Shown here: piece after piece, positions 22,019 through 29,762 of the stretch
Position numbering within the stretch: position 1 is the first letter of the stretch
How the letters are laid out: every line of letters begins with the position of its first letter
DNA from: Algoriphagus ornithinivorans
Lineage (GTDB): Bacteria > Bacteroidota > Bacteroidia > Cytophagales > Cyclobacteriaceae
Reading direction: 5' to 3'
DNA: 64,000 nucleotides
Assembly (NCBI RefSeq): GCF_900115305.1
Contig: NZ_FOVW01000010.1
Location: forward strand, 1 to 64,000
Position numbers and translations under genes: made by a program
The notes under the pieces: generated by a model
Database searches by the model: none
What the model saw: only the letters and a program-made list of their open reading frames with translations
What the model was told of the DNA's origin: nothing

Positions 22019-22400
22019 GAAGCTTTTTAAGCTTCTTATGGGGTACTTAATTTTCTATAGCCGTGAGTGAAACCTGAGGTAAAGAAAAAACCGTAATGAA
22101 ACCCTGATCTAATGGGGTCGAACTTATACAGGTAAGTTCAACTCCTTCAGAGTTGGTTTGGGGAGATGATGGAGCATTTTTTCCACCAGTTTCACTGGCG
22201 GTTATTGAAGGGTTTAACCACTTCGTGGTTATTGAAACTGAAAGACCGTTTAATCTTTTTGTAATAACTTTAAGGTGATTAAAATCCTGAAAGGATTTAA
22301 CCTTATAATAACCACGGGCCTGCCTTTGCCGGTAGGCAGATGCAACCCTTGGAGGATAATGACCTCGTAATGCTATCCTGACCCTGAAGGGGTCAAACTT
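22019..22400. repeat. Cluster of short palindromes, non-coding
   Basis: About 500 bp separate the GSCFA start from the sigma-factor start and hold no gene. At least eight hairpins follow one another: GAAGCTT/AAGCTTC (22019-22035), AACTTA/TAAGTT (22121-22138), CAACTC/GAGTTG (22139-22155), CCAGT-TTC-ACTGG (22186-22198), AACCAC-TTC-GTGGTT (22216-22230), AAATCCT-GAA-AGGATTT (22282-22298, inside TAAGG/CCTTA), CTGCC/GGCAG (about 22319-22339) and GACCC/GGGTC (about 22380-22394). Several share a TTC or GAA triloop with different stems. This looks like a patchwork of decayed REP-type units. Confidence 0.65.
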
Positions 22401-22504
22401 TTTCTAAAGGCTGTTATGAAGATTTTTTTATAATTTTTAAAAAAAGATGAGTTCAACTGTGATTTTTTCCAACTCTTTCAGACTAATAAGTCAAAAGCCA
22501 TTCA

Positions 22505-23002
22505 ATGAATAAGGATCAAGAATTTGTTCAGCTCATTCAGGAAAACCAGGGACTGATCTATAAGATCACCACTATATATACCCGGGATCGAGAGGAGCAA
22601 AATGATCTCTATCAGGAAATTGTCTATCAGACTTGGAAATCTTTTGATCAGTTTAAAAAAGCTTCCAAACCCAGTACTTGGCTTTACAGGGTGGGTATGA
22701 ATACGGCAATTACGCATCTTAATCAATCCAAGAAAAAGGTGACTGCAGTGCCTTTAGAGGGTTTGAGAGTAGAGATTGCGGATGAAAAAGATCCCATAAA
22801 GGAAGAAAAAATAATTCAGCTCTATGCAGAGATCAGAAAACTGAATCTGCTTGACAGAGGGATTGTCTTTCTCTATCTAGAAGGAAAAAGTCATGAAGAA
22901 ATTTCTGAAATCGTGGGAATCAGCATCAGTAATGTAGGTACGCGTATGTCGCGGATAAAGCAGAAGTTAAAGCAAGGCGTTCACTCCAATAAAGCAAACT
23001 AA
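22505..23002 (+). CDS. RNA polymerase sigma factor, ECF type
   Basis: 165 residues. Region 2 spans about 10-75 (LIQENQGLIYKITTIYT, EEQNDLYQEIVYQTWKSF, STWLYRVGMNTAI) and region 4 about 105-160 (LDRGIVFLYLEGKSHEEIS, then IVGISISNVGTRMSRIKQKLK helix-turn-helix). No C-terminal extension. It would redirect RNA polymerase to a small regulon in response to a membrane signal. The next gene starts 1 nt after its stop and encodes a membrane protein, the usual position of an anti-sigma partner. Confidence 0.92.
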   Translation: MNKDQEFVQLIQENQGLIYKITTIYTRDREEQNDLYQEIVYQTWKSFDQFKKASKPSTWLYRVGMNTAITHLNQSKKKVTAVPLEGLRVEIADEKDPIKEEKIIQLYAEIRKLNLLDRGIVFLYLEGKSHEEISEIVGISISNVGTRMSRIKQKLKQGVHSNKAN

Positions 23003-23003
23003 C

Positions 23004-23597
23004 ATGAAATTAGAAGAAATGAAATCGCTTTGGGAGGACCTTAGCGTCAAAGTAGAACAACAGGAAAAAATTCAAAAGGAGATACTCATGGAAATGACTC
23101 AAAAAAAATATAGACAAAAAATAGGGCAAGTCGCATTCTCGGAAATATTGGGAAGTGTAATCTGTTTTGCCTGTGCAGGATACTTTATTTATAAGTTTCC
23201 TCAGTTACAAAATCCGATTAATCAGGTATTGATGATCTTAAATATTATGATTGTTACTATTATACCGGTATTCATTCTCAAATCAATCTGGAGCTTGAAT
23301 CAACTGGATCTGGGAGAGAGTGCACCGGTTCAGGTATTGGAAAAGTTTCAAAGAGATAAGAAACGATTTTGGAAGGTTCAAAAATATGGACTTTACCTAT
23401 CAGGGATTTTTCTGATCACTATCCTTCCTCCTTTGATGGAGTTGGCAGGAGATCCAAGTATGGTTGAGAGGTCTTGGTATTGGTTGGGATATGTACCAAT
23501 AGGATTTATATTATTATTCTTTTTTACTCGTTTTGTGATGAAGAAGTATCAGGCTTCGCTAAAGGATTCAGAGGAAGTTTTGAAAAATTTGGATTGA
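23004..23597 (+). CDS. Membrane protein, putative partner of the ECF sigma factor
   Basis: 197 residues, unrecognised family. The N-terminal 40 residues are charged and helical (MKLEEMKSLWEDLSVKVEQQ), then about four transmembrane helices are arranged in two pairs (about 46-62, 72-92; about 130-148, 163-180), ending in a charged tail. There is no zinc-binding anti-sigma motif and no FecR-type periplasmic domain. The one-base spacing to the sigma gene suggests a functional link, possibly as anti-sigma factor, but that role is inferred from position only. Confidence 0.6.
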   Translation: MKLEEMKSLWEDLSVKVEQQEKIQKEILMEMTQKKYRQKIGQVAFSEILGSVICFACAGYFIYKFPQLQNPINQVLMILNIMIVTIIPVFILKSIWSLNQLDLGESAPVQVLEKFQRDKKRFWKVQKYGLYLSGIFLITILPPLMELAGDPSMVERSWYWLGYVPIGFILLFFFTRFVMKKYQASLKDSEEVLKNLD

Positions 23598-23749
23598 TTG
23601 AGGACTCAAAAAACTAGAGTTTTTTCAGTTAGAGTTAGACTAATGAGGGTTTCGACTTTGTGTCAAATGATAGTTATATCCGCTGTCAGGTTGATCTGAG
23701 CCGAAGCCCTTTTTTGTACGTCCTGTAAATACCATAGCTTATGATTTTA

Positions 23750-24463
23750 TTATCGTATTTTCTCCCAAATTCTCAATACCTGTAAATCGCCTAAACCATA
23801 GTGAGGAGCAATTTGATGAAAGTATCGAAAGGCTTCCAGGAAAGTTGAATCGGGATTTTGTTGCTTGAATTGGATTAAAAGTTCAGCTGGTAAATTACGA
23901 TTTTTGATCTCCTTGATTCCTTGGATTGCTATGGATAAAAAAGGAAACCTACTTTCATAGCCAGAAATTTCGTTTGTAAGCATTTCGAAATTCCCTCCTT
24001 TGTAATGATCCCAAAGCTTTCTAAAAAGTAGTAAATCCGAATTTGTAAGCAACTGGGAATTTTGAAATTGATCCTGTAAATCCTTTTGAGAAAGATTTGC
24101 AAAACTGTAAGGAGACTTCTGACCTGGAAGTACTAGATACGCTGTATGATTTTTTATACCTAATAAACTGACAGCCTTCCAAAAATTTACTTGACAGAAG
24201 CAATCTTCCTCAAACCAAAAATAAACCTCCGACTTATTCGGGATTTTGGTGATTTTCTCGATTTCGGCCTTGGAATAGGTGTCGTAGTTTAGATCGTGAT
24301 AATCCTCTGAAATGAATTTTTTTCTTGTTTTCCAAAATGCTTCTTCAGAATCAGATTCAATCGGACCGTCAATTAAGCATTCTCTGAATATGATCTTTTC
24401 ACCTATAATGCCTTTAGGAAACTGATCCTTCAATGCATCTCCATTGAGTATGTGGTAAATCAT
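23750..24463 (-). CDS. DUF1835 domain-containing protein
   Basis: 237 residues. The N-terminal block MIYHILNGDALKDQFP and FRECLIDGPIESD (about 1-40) is the DUF1835 signature; a middle segment FWFEEDCFCQVNFWK and a helical C-terminal domain (about 150-237) complete the usual length. No function is established. Its start overlaps the DUF1801 gene by 4 nt, so it is the last gene of a minus-strand operon beginning at the PBP4 gene or further upstream. Confidence 0.8.
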   Translation of the reverse strand: MIYHILNGDALKDQFPKGIIGEKIIFRECLIDGPIESDSEEAFWKTRKKFISEDYHDLNYDTYSKAEIEKITKIPNKSEVYFWFEEDCFCQVNFWKAVSLLGIKNHTAYLVLPGQKSPYSFANLSQKDLQDQFQNSQLLTNSDLLLFRKLWDHYKGGNFEMLTNEISGYESRFPFLSIAIQGIKEIKNRNLPAELLIQFKQQNPDSTFLEAFRYFHQIAPHYGLGDLQVLRIWEKIR

Positions 24464-24885
24464 TTGGAAGGATATTTTTCCTTCATAAAATCGTAAGACT
24501 TTTTAATTAATTCCCGTAGAACGGATTCATTTATATCTGCCAACCTATTGATATATAAGCAGGAAACACTCATTTTATGCTTTCCCAATTTGGATAATAA
24601 CTCATCAAAGTTATTCTCCATGCATCCGAGTAAATAAACTGAAATTGAAGCTTTTCTGGGAGAAAACCCTACAATCAGAAAGTCTCCCTCTCTTCCTGAA
24701 TCATACTTATAATGATATTGACCAAAGCCTACTATAGATGGTCCCCACATAACCGGTTTTTCACCGGTTACTTCTTCCATCATCTTCTTTAAGGCATAGG
24801 CGTCTTCCCTCTTTTTAGGAGATTCTACTGCCTCGATAAACTCGTCCACAGAGGCATCGGTTGCTTGGGTTTTATTTTCAGCCAT
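24460..24885 (-). CDS. DUF1801 domain-containing protein
   Basis: 141 residues from the ATG at 24885 (MAENKTQATDASVDEF). The reading frame stays open further upstream, but that extension lies inside the S9 peptidase 3' end, and the ATG at 24885 leaves a neat 2-nt gap after the peptidase stop. DUF1801 has a compact alpha/beta fold (here DAYALKKMMEEVTGEKPVMWG, VGFGQYHYKYDSGREGDF, CLYINRLADINE), sometimes compared with iron-binding frataxin-like YdhG. Molecular role unknown. Confidence 0.82.
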   Translation of the reverse strand: MAENKTQATDASVDEFIEAVESPKKREDAYALKKMMEEVTGEKPVMWGPSIVGFGQYHYKYDSGREGDFLIVGFSPRKASISVYLLGCMENNFDELLSKLGKHKMSVSCLYINRLADINESVLRELIKKSYDFMKEKYPSK

Positions 24886-24887
24886 AA

Positions 24888-26963
24888 TCAGTTCATTAAG
24901 TGTTTTTTCAAGAAATCTGCGGTTGCTTGATCTACCCGGATCATGTTTCTCCATTTCATCCAATGATGTGTGTCTCCGGGAATCAATATAGATTCATAGG
25001 GCTTATTCAATTCTTCAAATCTTCGAATTAGATCTGTGGTTTGGCTCACGTTGACATTTCTGTCATCATCGGAATGAATAAAGAGCACAGGTGATGTCCA
25101 AGTGGCCAAATCTGCTATAGGGGAGGATTTCCATGCAACTTCCAAAGCTTTTTCATAGTCTGGAGCCACTTCATAACCATCCGGTAAATCATACCTTCCG
25201 TCCAAGTCATGAACTCCATGGATGTCCACCCCAACCTTAAATAAACCCGAGTCTCTGGCCAAAGCTAAAGCAGTCAAAAATCCGCCATAACTGCCCCCGT
25301 AAATCCCTATTTTATCAGGGTCAACTTGCGGTAAAGCTGCCAAAAATTCTCCTCCCGCCTTTACATCCTGATACTCTACAGCGCCCTGATAGTATCCATA
25401 AGCAGGCCGATGAAATTCATAGCCATAACCAATTCCTAATCTGAAATTGACTGAAAGGACAACAAAACCTAATTCCGCCAGATACTGGTTGAGTGCATAA
25501 GTATTAGAATAATAATCCATGTAGCTCCAGCCCAGAAGCATTTGCCTTTGTGGACCTCCATGAACAAATACTACTCCTGGCTTTTGAGCAGGTCCCCCGG
25601 CTTTTTCAAAAAGCTGTCCATAGACTATCGTGCCATCTGGAGCAGTAAAACTGACTTGTTTGGGTGTGATTAAGCTTGTTTGAGGAAAATCAGAAGGAAT
25701 CAGATTTTCCTGTAAAACTCGTATTTCCGCTCCCTTTTTCAAGGTGACTAAATGAGGCCTTTGAGCGGTTGCAGAAAAAAAGGCCAGCGTATTCCCTTGT
25801 CCAATGGTAACCGGATAGGCCTCAATTCCAGTTCCTGTAGTTTCCCAATTTAGTTTTTTGCTGAAAAGGTCAACGGAGCCAATATGCCTTCTATCCATAT
25901 CTTCTTTTTCAGGACCGGTATTAGCCGAAAAGACTAATTTCTTGTTGTCTGGGCTCAGTTTGATTTGTTCCACCATATAATCTCCCGGAGTCAGTAAGGT
26001 AGTGGTACCCGAGTTGATGTCTAAGGAGTATAAGTGTTGCCATCCATCTTGGTAAGACTCGAAAATCAACTCATTTGCATTGGGAAAAGCAAAAAAAGGA
26101 TAGCGGTAGGATCCTCTCAATGTTTCGGGAGCTTTCCAAAGCATTTTGCCTTCTCCTGAGCTCACATCTGCTATCCAAATTTCCCATGGGACATGTCTTG
26201 GTTCCAAAAGAGGAAAGGCTGCTCCTTCACCGCCCAATGTTTTAATAAAAGCTATTTTATTTCCATCCGAAGACCATTTAGGCTGAGAATAGCGATGAAA
26301 AGAAGGGGCTATCCAATGTATGGGTGTTTGAGTGTTTTCGAATATGCCTAAAAGCTGATGCCCGCCCCGATTTACGGTAAAGGCTATCTTTTTTCCATCA
26401 GGTGAAAATTCCAATGAATTAACAGAACCTTTGACTTCAAATAATTGGGTGGGTTTATCCTTCTCTGAAATATCTGCTTTCCATACTTGGCCATTTTTCA
26501 AAAAAACCAATTGTTGCCCTGCTCCTAAAAAGAAATCATCTCCCTCTGTAACGACTGAAGTGGCCTTTGTTTGAAGATTGATTTTCCAGATTTCAACCTT
26601 GGGAAGCTTGGGTAAATTTTGTGCATTGACAGTTGAGGAAGCATTGCCACCACCATGGTCGCCTCCTCTTACAAAAACCAACCAATTTCCATCAGGAGTA
26701 AATCGAAGACTGCTGATTTCTTGCCCATCATCTTCATTGAAAGAAGTGAGTTTTGCGGGTTTAAAATCAGGGCCTTCAGCGAAATACACATTGCGTTTTC
26801 CTTGTTCGTTCATGGCCCAGGCGATCTTTTCACCTGAAGGGGAGGAGGTCAGTTCGGAGGGAAAGCTGAATTTCCCCACTTGTTCCATGCTAAAGTTTTG
26901 GGCTTTTGCTAGAAAACAAAAAGTCAGGAATAGAATGAAAGTAAGCGATGTGGTCTTCTTCAT
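24888..26963 (-). CDS. S9 family peptidase (prolyl oligopeptidase type)
   Basis: 691 residues with a signal peptide (hydrophobic run ending FLAKAQ near residue 22), so periplasmic. A beta-propeller of WD40/TolB-like PD40 repeats (SPDGKKIAFTVN, SSDGNKIAFIKT, SPDNKKLVFSAN) occupies about 30-400; the catalytic alpha/beta-hydrolase domain about 430-691 has nucleophile motif GIYGGSYGGF, acid motif IHSDDDRNV and His in GDTHHWMKW. It would release dipeptides or process oligopeptides. The PBP4 gene ends 1 nt upstream; the DUF1801 gene follows 2 nt after the stop. Confidence 0.93.
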   Translation of the reverse strand: MKKTTSLTFILFLTFCFLAKAQNFSMEQVGKFSFPSELTSSPSGEKIAWAMNEQGKRNVYFAEGPDFKPAKLTSFNEDDGQEISSLRFTPDGNWLVFVRGGDHGGGNASSTVNAQNLPKLPKVEIWKINLQTKATSVVTEGDDFFLGAGQQLVFLKNGQVWKADISEKDKPTQLFEVKGSVNSLEFSPDGKKIAFTVNRGGHQLLGIFENTQTPIHWIAPSFHRYSQPKWSSDGNKIAFIKTLGGEGAAFPLLEPRHVPWEIWIADVSSGEGKMLWKAPETLRGSYRYPFFAFPNANELIFESYQDGWQHLYSLDINSGTTTLLTPGDYMVEQIKLSPDNKKLVFSANTGPEKEDMDRRHIGSVDLFSKKLNWETTGTGIEAYPVTIGQGNTLAFFSATAQRPHLVTLKKGAEIRVLQENLIPSDFPQTSLITPKQVSFTAPDGTIVYGQLFEKAGGPAQKPGVVFVHGGPQRQMLLGWSYMDYYSNTYALNQYLAELGFVVLSVNFRLGIGYGYEFHRPAYGYYQGAVEYQDVKAGGEFLAALPQVDPDKIGIYGGSYGGFLTALALARDSGLFKVGVDIHGVHDLDGRYDLPDGYEVAPDYEKALEVAWKSSPIADLATWTSPVLFIHSDDDRNVNVSQTTDLIRRFEELNKPYESILIPGDTHHWMKWRNMIRVDQATADFLKKHLMN

Positions 26964-26964
26964 G

Positions 26965-28272
26965 TTAGTATTGGTCGTGGAGGCGATAAAGTATCTTTTG
27001 AAGTTCGGTTTTTAAATCGTTGGATGAAATGGTGTAATTGTTAAAAAGACAGGAAAAGTGAAGGATTTTCCCGCTTTTTGTGATCAAATACCCACTTAGG
27101 GCATTACTCATGCTGAGAGTTCCTGTTTTAGCATAGATGTAGGGCGCCTGCCCAGGATCGGAAGGATACCAGTTGCGGATTGTGCCTGATTCTCCTCCGG
27201 CAGGGAAGTAGGCTTTGATTTTTTCTAAAGGAACTTCAGCTCTGATTTTAGCCAAGAGTGCAATAATGGAACGTGGAGTAAACATATTTCGAGCTGAAAG
27301 CCCGGAGCCATCGTACCATACCGGTTCATCCGGTAAGTCGCCTAATAAATTTTCCTTTGCGTAAGCAATGGCATCCCGAGTGCTTAGTTTATTGCTGAGT
27401 TGATCAGAAACCAACAGCAATAATTGTTCTGCCAGAAAATTATCTGAGATTTTCATCATTTGAGCATAAATGCTGTCAGCCGGCGTACTGAGTAATTTTA
27501 TTGGCTCTTCGGAAAAGTAGGCATGGTCTTTTATCAGAGTGATCTTTTTATCTAAAATATCTGAAAGCATCAAGGCCGTGAGCTCGGCAGAAGTCACAAA
27601 AGGGATGTCTCTTTCGAAACTTTTTTGTTCGGGCTTATCAGTAAATTGATAGGAAAATAAGTTTTGATATCTATCTCTTTTGAAATTGTATCCAGTCCAA
27701 TTTTCTGTTTTTTGAGCGGAAAGAAAGGGCTTAAACCAGGTTGGATTGATGGTAAAATTAGGATCTCCAATTTCATACTTGAAGCGAAGTACATTTCCAT
27801 AAATCGGGAAGGCTGAGCGCTCTGTGGCATAGTAAGCATTGTACCAATCCCAAGACCATCCTGGGCCAAAAGCATCTACTTGTTCAAAATTGTCCAGGAG
27901 ATACAGCTCCTTTTTGCTGTTTTTTAAAAAATTAATCGCTTTCTCGTTTTTCAGATCGGGATGCAAAAGACTGGGATCACCGGTTCCCCAAAAAATCAAG
28001 GAGTCTCCTTTTTCCAGATAATTGAGGCCATTAATCAAGCTGTCACCCAAAACCGTGTAAGAGGTGTAAAAGGTGAAAAGTTTGGTATTGGAGGCAGGAA
28101 TGAAATATTTGCCAGAATTGATATCTATCAAGGTTTTGTCTTTGATAGGGTCAACTACCATCATTCCCATATGCCCCTGATTGAAAACCTCAGATTTTTT
28201 AATGGAGCGGTTGATCTTCTGAACGGTACATGAACTACCGAGTAGCAGGATTGCGAAAAGAATTTTTTTCAT
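26965..28272 (-). CDS. dacB: D-alanyl-D-alanine carboxypeptidase/endopeptidase (PBP4, S13 family)
   Basis: 435 residues, lipobox LLGSSC with Cys15. All three serine-transferase motifs are seen: SxxK as SNTK (about 62-65), SxN as SDN in ISDNFLAEQ (about 283-285) and KTG in AKTGTLSMSN (about 390-392). It trims or cleaves peptidoglycan peptides in the periplasm. It lies downstream of the SusCD terminator and 1 nt upstream of the S9 peptidase gene, so these two are probably co-transcribed. Confidence 0.88.
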   Translation of the reverse strand: MKKILFAILLLGSSCTVQKINRSIKKSEVFNQGHMGMMVVDPIKDKTLIDINSGKYFIPASNTKLFTFYTSYTVLGDSLINGLNYLEKGDSLIFWGTGDPSLLHPDLKNEKAINFLKNSKKELYLLDNFEQVDAFGPGWSWDWYNAYYATERSAFPIYGNVLRFKYEIGDPNFTINPTWFKPFLSAQKTENWTGYNFKRDRYQNLFSYQFTDKPEQKSFERDIPFVTSAELTALMLSDILDKKITLIKDHAYFSEEPIKLLSTPADSIYAQMMKISDNFLAEQLLLLVSDQLSNKLSTRDAIAYAKENLLGDLPDEPVWYDGSGLSARNMFTPRSIIALLAKIRAEVPLEKIKAYFPAGGESGTIRNWYPSDPGQAPYIYAKTGTLSMSNALSGYLITKSGKILHFSCLFNNYTISSNDLKTELQKILYRLHDQY

Positions 28273-28288
28273 TCTCTTAAAATAAAAA

Positions 28289-28316
28289 AAGTCTCCTGCA
28301 TTTTGGCAGGAGACTT
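28289..28316 (-). terminator. Intrinsic terminator of the susCD operon
   Basis: AAGTCTCCTGC (28289-28299) and GCAGGAGACTT (28306-28316) pair perfectly with a 6-nt loop; read on the minus strand the stem is followed by seven T. It separates the SusD gene from the PBP4 gene. Confidence 0.92.
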
Positions 28317-28333
28317 AAAGGTTTACTGTTTAA

Positions 28334-29743
28334 TTATTGATTCCACCAGATTCTATCCAGCAAAGTAACGGAAGGGACATTGTCGCCATTTCTACTGACC
28401 TCACTATCTGGATAGGCAAGTCTTCGGATATACTGCCCATTCAAATCTGGGTTTAAATTTTCCGGAAGTGTCATATTCTTATAGCTATAATCAAATCTCC
28501 TTGCATCATTCCATGTTTCAGGATGTAGGAATAGAGCTACCCATTTTTCTTTCATGATATCAGCCAAGGTTAAATTGGCGGCACCCATGCTTACACTAGG
28601 ATCAGCCAAATAAGATGCTTTTTCTGCATCAGCAACACCCAGCATATCCATATGCGCCTCGATTCCTGCTAAATAGGCCGAATAGGCTCTGGCTCTATCA
28701 TTCTGTAAAGCAGCCTCCGCTTCAATAAATTTGAGTTCAGCAAAAGTCGCAATCAAAATAGGAGATTGAGTGGAGGTGTAAAACTGACCTGGGATCAAAG
28801 TGGATCTAGCACCTTGCTCTGGCGCATTTCCTCTTCCTGCTCCGTTTACTGTACCTACAAATTCCCCTTCGTCAGTGGTTCCGATCATCAATGGCAATCT
28901 TGGATCAACCGTAGGATAGGAAGTACCATCCAGTGCTTCTACAAATTGCTCTGAGATCCATCCACCTAAAAGAAGGTTAGAGTTGTTGATGGCAACCTGA
29001 GCCCAAGGATTAAACCTTTGCTCGAAAAAGCTTACGCTTGCATCATCATTTGAAGATGTAAAGCCAGCATTGACTGCTGCTAACAATTCAGATTCACTGT
29101 AGGCAGAAGTGCCTTTGGTATGCAATAAGAATCTTGCTTTTAAAGTATTGCCAAATTTTATCCAATTGGCAACATTGCCTTGATAAATGAAGTCATCATT
29201 CCCCATGGAAATGGAAGTTTGGCCTTGGAGATTTGCAATTCCTTCATCCAAGAGTTCCAAGACTCTTCGATAAAGTTCTTGATCATCATCATAAGCCGGA
29301 GTCACGGTCTCAAAATTGAAACTTTGGGAAAATGGTACATCTCCAAAGAAGTCAACGGTCATTCCCAGATTCAGAGCCATGAGGATTTGAGCAGCTCCTT
29401 TGTAATGATTTGCTCCATTTTCCTCACTTTTCTTAATGATCACATCCAAATCAGTCATCACATTATAAAGACTGAACCAAGTGCCACTAAAGTCCGAAGG
29501 ATCCATTATGTCGGATGAACTGCCGGGATTTGGAGAAGCTAAGTATTGTACATAATTACTTGTGGCACTACCGCCCCTGAAAATATTGAGTGCGGTTTCA
29601 TAAGTACTGTTAGTCATCAAACCTGAAATAGGTGCATCTTCAGGGTTATTAGGATTTTCATTGACATCCAAGAAGGAATCGCAGGCTGAAGCCATCAATA
29701 CCACGGATGCTAAAATCGCTGATAGTTTATTTTTAAATTTCAT
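28334..29743 (-). CDS. SusD/RagB family nutrient-binding outer-membrane lipoprotein
   Basis: 469 residues; lipobox LMASAC with Cys21. After it comes DSFLDVNENPNNPEDAP, the usual start of SusD-like_2 proteins, then a TPR-rich helical body (AAQILMALNLGMTVDFFGDVP, LELLDEGIANL, NWIKFGNTLKARFLLHTKG) and a C-terminal segment with EKWVALFLHPETWNDARRF. It caps the TonB-dependent SusC channel on the cell surface and binds the ligand. The gap to the SusC gene is 19 bp. The ligand is unknown; neighbouring peptidase genes make peptides a guess, but a terminator separates them. Confidence 0.93.
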   Translation of the reverse strand: MKFKNKLSAILASVVLMASACDSFLDVNENPNNPEDAPISGLMTNSTYETALNIFRGGSATSNYVQYLASPNPGSSSDIMDPSDFSGTWFSLYNVMTDLDVIIKKSEENGANHYKGAAQILMALNLGMTVDFFGDVPFSQSFNFETVTPAYDDDQELYRRVLELLDEGIANLQGQTSISMGNDDFIYQGNVANWIKFGNTLKARFLLHTKGTSAYSESELLAAVNAGFTSSNDDASVSFFEQRFNPWAQVAINNSNLLLGGWISEQFVEALDGTSYPTVDPRLPLMIGTTDEGEFVGTVNGAGRGNAPEQGARSTLIPGQFYTSTQSPILIATFAELKFIEAEAALQNDRARAYSAYLAGIEAHMDMLGVADAEKASYLADPSVSMGAANLTLADIMKEKWVALFLHPETWNDARRFDYSYKNMTLPENLNPDLNGQYIRRLAYPDSEVSRNGDNVPSVTLLDRIWWNQ

Positions 29744-29762
29744 CTTTTTCCTGGTTAAAGGT

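Noticed and set aside
23608..23625. AAAAAACT/AGTTTTTT hairpin as terminator between convergent genes
   Set aside because: Almost all A:T pairs, too weak to call with confidence.
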